From Pezizomycotina sp. ARF18 (Eukaryota; Ascomycota), in NCBI GenBank assembly GCA_002224055.1, contig AZLU01000059.1, positions 81,001 to 145,000 on the forward strand: a stretch of DNA of 64,000 nt, read 5' to 3'. Position 1 is the first letter of the stretch. Each line of letters begins with the position of its first letter. The notes beneath the pieces were generated by a model. It was not told the DNA's origin, did not search any database, and saw only the letters and a list, made by a program, of their open reading frames with translations. The translations under genes and the position numbers were made by a program. Of this stretch, positions 62,101-64,000 are shown one piece after another.

Positions 62101-62930
62101 GGGCCGGGCTAGTAGGTCCATTAGTTGAAGAGGCGCTCGCATTACGCTCCCGAGTACTTGCCCAAGGGTATTAAAAATCGACGGACCGAAGGGGCTGACG
62201 TAATTCGTTCTCTGTGGAAGATTCAGCGAGCCCGACCTGAGCCTTGAGGCAACCGAAGAGCTCGAGGGAACTGATATTGGCGTAGTGTCAACCTCGGCTA
62301 CAGCCGAAGCTGTATTAGTCTTAAATGGACTCGCAGACGGCGTTGGCCTGCTGGTCACCGGAAGCTGTGGTCCCGAGGCCGCCAAGCCTCCGGGAGGCAG
62401 TCGTGATGGAAGCGTGCCAGCCCTCGCTCTCCTAAAATTCGTCGGATTCGGCAGCTCGGGAAGTGAGGACGGCGCCTCGGCGTTGAACGGAGGGAAACAA
62501 CTTCAGGAATGTCGGTTCACGTTCCCTGATAGTTGCACCCGTGGAATTTAGCGGGCCCCAGAGGGAGGGCCCAACGCCTTCCTCCGCTTGAATCTCTCTA
62601 GCTCTACAGTTCAAATACAGATGAAATGTTAGTTCTGCAGAGGTATCTGTATACATATGTATATATACTTATAAAAGAAGACCATCCTGGACCGAAAGTT
62701 GGGTAAAGGAGGCTATGTCACTGAGTAACTTACCTCTTCGAGTACAGCTTCCCTTCATAATTAGGAGAACCAGCATTCCGCCTCAAACTACCAGTAGGAT
62801 TGGCGCCATTGATGCCGTAAGGAGCGCGAAGCGAGCCCCCGGGTTCAGTCGGTGAGGTACTTCGGCCAACCGATCCAGAGCTCGTCGGTCGAAGCTGGCT
62901 TCCATATTGATGGAGATGCCCCAAGCCCAT
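59162..62930 (-). CDS. Jsn1/Puf-family RNA-binding protein (RRM + pumilio repeats)
   Basis: Post-transcriptional regulator that binds mRNA 3' UTRs. The start is near 62930 (an upstream frame is possible). A Gly/Ser-rich leader is followed by an intron (donor near 62734, acceptor near 62607). Then come FPPFNAEAPSSLPELPNPTNFRRARAGTLPSR after a break (about 62400-62500), SVASRLRSGSLNLPQRTNYVSPFGPSIF, and an RRM with ALWLGNIPASTTTSSL (RNP2-type) and HKNCGFVNFERIESA (RNP1-type) at about 61300-61450. A poly-Ala segment sits near 61030-61080. Pumilio repeats cover about 60800-60020 (SSDYLGNTVVQKLFEF, VGLFLDQYGNYVLQCCLRFG, MRACLESHHANKNQQ). The C-terminal tail is His/Asn/Gln-rich and ends near MMAGYGYQPVNG...VEE at 59162. 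Frame breaks occur near 61580, 60940, 60470, 60020, 59860 and others. Confidence 0.87.
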
Positions 62931-63922
62931 ATCCGGGACGTCATTATGTCCTATAACGCTGCTGATAGCTTACTCGATATCAATGGTCGTAGGTGATCGA
63001 GGTTGTAAAAAAGTACGAATATTTTCTCTATTGATTATGTCGTAAAAAGACCCACACTTCAAACTACCTATCTTCCAAGTTCGTAGTAATTATTAGGTCC
63101 CTTGAAGCTCTAGTTGAAACCGATCCCGTTGCCGTAAAATTAGACTATTGGCAGATTGACAGAGATACGAAGGACTAGGTATTAGGATACTCCCAGAGCT
63201 ATAATAAATCGTTAGTCGGGACACCGATTGTGCACTGGAAGCAGGGAACTTATACAGGATAGATAGGTATTAGAATAGAAGGACTGAAGTAGACAATATC
63301 AATATTAACAAAATAGAATAGTAGACAAGGAAAGAAAAATGTTATATTATTTTTTAGAAAAAGAGTATTAAAATCGTATACGTTGCTTGTTGGTATAAAG
63401 GAAGTATATAGGTCTAGGAGAAAGAGGGGAACAAAAAAAGGGCTTAAGGGTTAGTTGATTCTTCGGAAGACAAGGGAAAAGAGAAAATAACCAGATTTTA
63501 CTTCTCACGCAGGTATTTAAAAAAATATATATCGCCACACATTTATTTAGTGAGAAAAAAAAATTAAAAGGAAAAAAAAATGAGAGAGAGAGAGAGAGCA
63601 AGGGAGCTGAACTTATTTTAAAGTGAGTAAAATGACGTAGAAAAAGTAGTAGTAGTAATGATAAAACTACATAGCTAACATTGCTGAACTAAGTATACGA
63701 CTAGTAGAGTAATAGTACTGTTCTGAGAGTAGAAATTGGGACAGGACGAGCTGATTGAAAGAACAGAATCACAGGATGTTCCACTTTTTTTTTTACCCAC
63801 AGCGGTCAGGGTAGAGTACATGAACGAATACACCAATACTACGAAATTTGCGATAAATAATGTGTTACAGTGAATAGCTTCAGGCTAGGCAGAAAGAAAA
63901 AGAAGAACAAATGGGCCATACG
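62931..63922. other. Upstream region of the Puf gene
   Basis: AT-rich, A-rich towards 63.3-63.6 kb, with a GA repeat near 63581-63598. No gene supported; it presumably holds the Puf promoter and 5' UTR. Confidence 0.5.
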
Positions 63923-64000
63923 TTACTTGGACAGCTTCCGCGAGATCGAATTAATCTTTTCTGGCCTTCCGAGGATGTTCTGAAGGAAGGTTGGCTCGCT
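63923..64000 (-). CDS. Possible 3' end of a gene running off the right edge
   Basis: The minus strand is open from the window edge to a TAA at 63925-63923 and reads FLQNILGRPEKINSISRKLSK. The plus strand is also open, from an ATG at 63911 to the edge (MGHTLLGQLPRDRINLFW). Either could be a real partial gene; only one is likely. No family recognised. Confidence 0.2.
   Translation of the reverse strand, partial: SEPTFLQNILGRPEKINSISRKLSK

Overview
The window looks like nuclear DNA of a filamentous ascomycete (Pezizomycotina; class not resolved). The signs are single-gene transcription units on both strands, short introns of about 55-135 nt with GT(A/G)AGT-like donors, CTAAC-like branch sites and YAG acceptors, pyrimidine-rich upstream regions, GC-rich exons in AT-rich spacers, and fungus-specific proteins such as Ecm14, the Syt1-type Sec7 protein, Ctk3 and the Jsn1-type Puf protein. 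I see no tRNA, rRNA, CRISPR array, transposase or reverse transcriptase.

Layout, left to right. 1.6-3.7 kb (+) cytosolic asparaginyl-tRNA synthetase. 4.0-5.6 kb (-) HSL-type alpha/beta hydrolase. 8.3-9.5 kb (-) pinin/SDK/MemA-domain protein, head to head with 10.3-10.8 kb (+) the SF3b subunit Rds3/PHF5A. 11.5-13.3 kb (-) Ecm14, a catalytically dead M14 carboxypeptidase. 18.8-23.6 kb (+) Syt1-type Sec7-PH Arf exchange factor. 25.8-27.0 kb (+) epoxide hydrolase. 27.4-28.1 kb (+) dihydrofolate reductase. 28.7-34.5 kb is an AT-richer accessory stretch: an uncharacterised trypsin-fold protease (-), a small one-TM protein (-) and a CorA-like membrane protein (+). 35.3-40.9 kb is an oxidoreductase stretch: D-amino-acid oxidase (+), saccharopine-dehydrogenase-like reductase (+), iron-type alcohol dehydrogenase/maleylacetate reductase (-). 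41.3-42.3 kb (+) unrecognised gene. 45.1-46.5 kb (+) PAP2/Aur1-like membrane enzyme. 46.5-50.6 kb gene-poor, with one relic-like ORF. 50.7-51.6 kb (+) APH-like kinase. 52.1-53.5 kb (+) PRCC-domain protein. 53.8-54.8 kb (-) pyrroline-5-carboxylate reductase. 56.1-57.5 kb (+) Ctk3, the CTD-kinase gamma subunit. 59.2-62.9 kb (-) Jsn1-type RRM + Puf protein.

One property dominates how the window must be read. Almost every conserved gene is interrupted by single-base frameshifts, and those I could resolve are nearly all one-base deletions, often in short homopolymers, with well-conserved protein on both sides. This looks like uncorrected sequencing or assembly error rather than decay, so gene models were assembled across frames and exact residue counts are approximate. 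The D-amino-acid oxidase, the small one-TM ORF and most of the maleylacetate reductase read through without breaks.

Functionally the window is mostly unlinked housekeeping genes: translation, splicing and transcription (Rds3, pinin, PRCC, Ctk3), vesicle traffic, folate and proline synthesis, and mRNA control. The least explained part is the 28.7-34.5 kb stretch.
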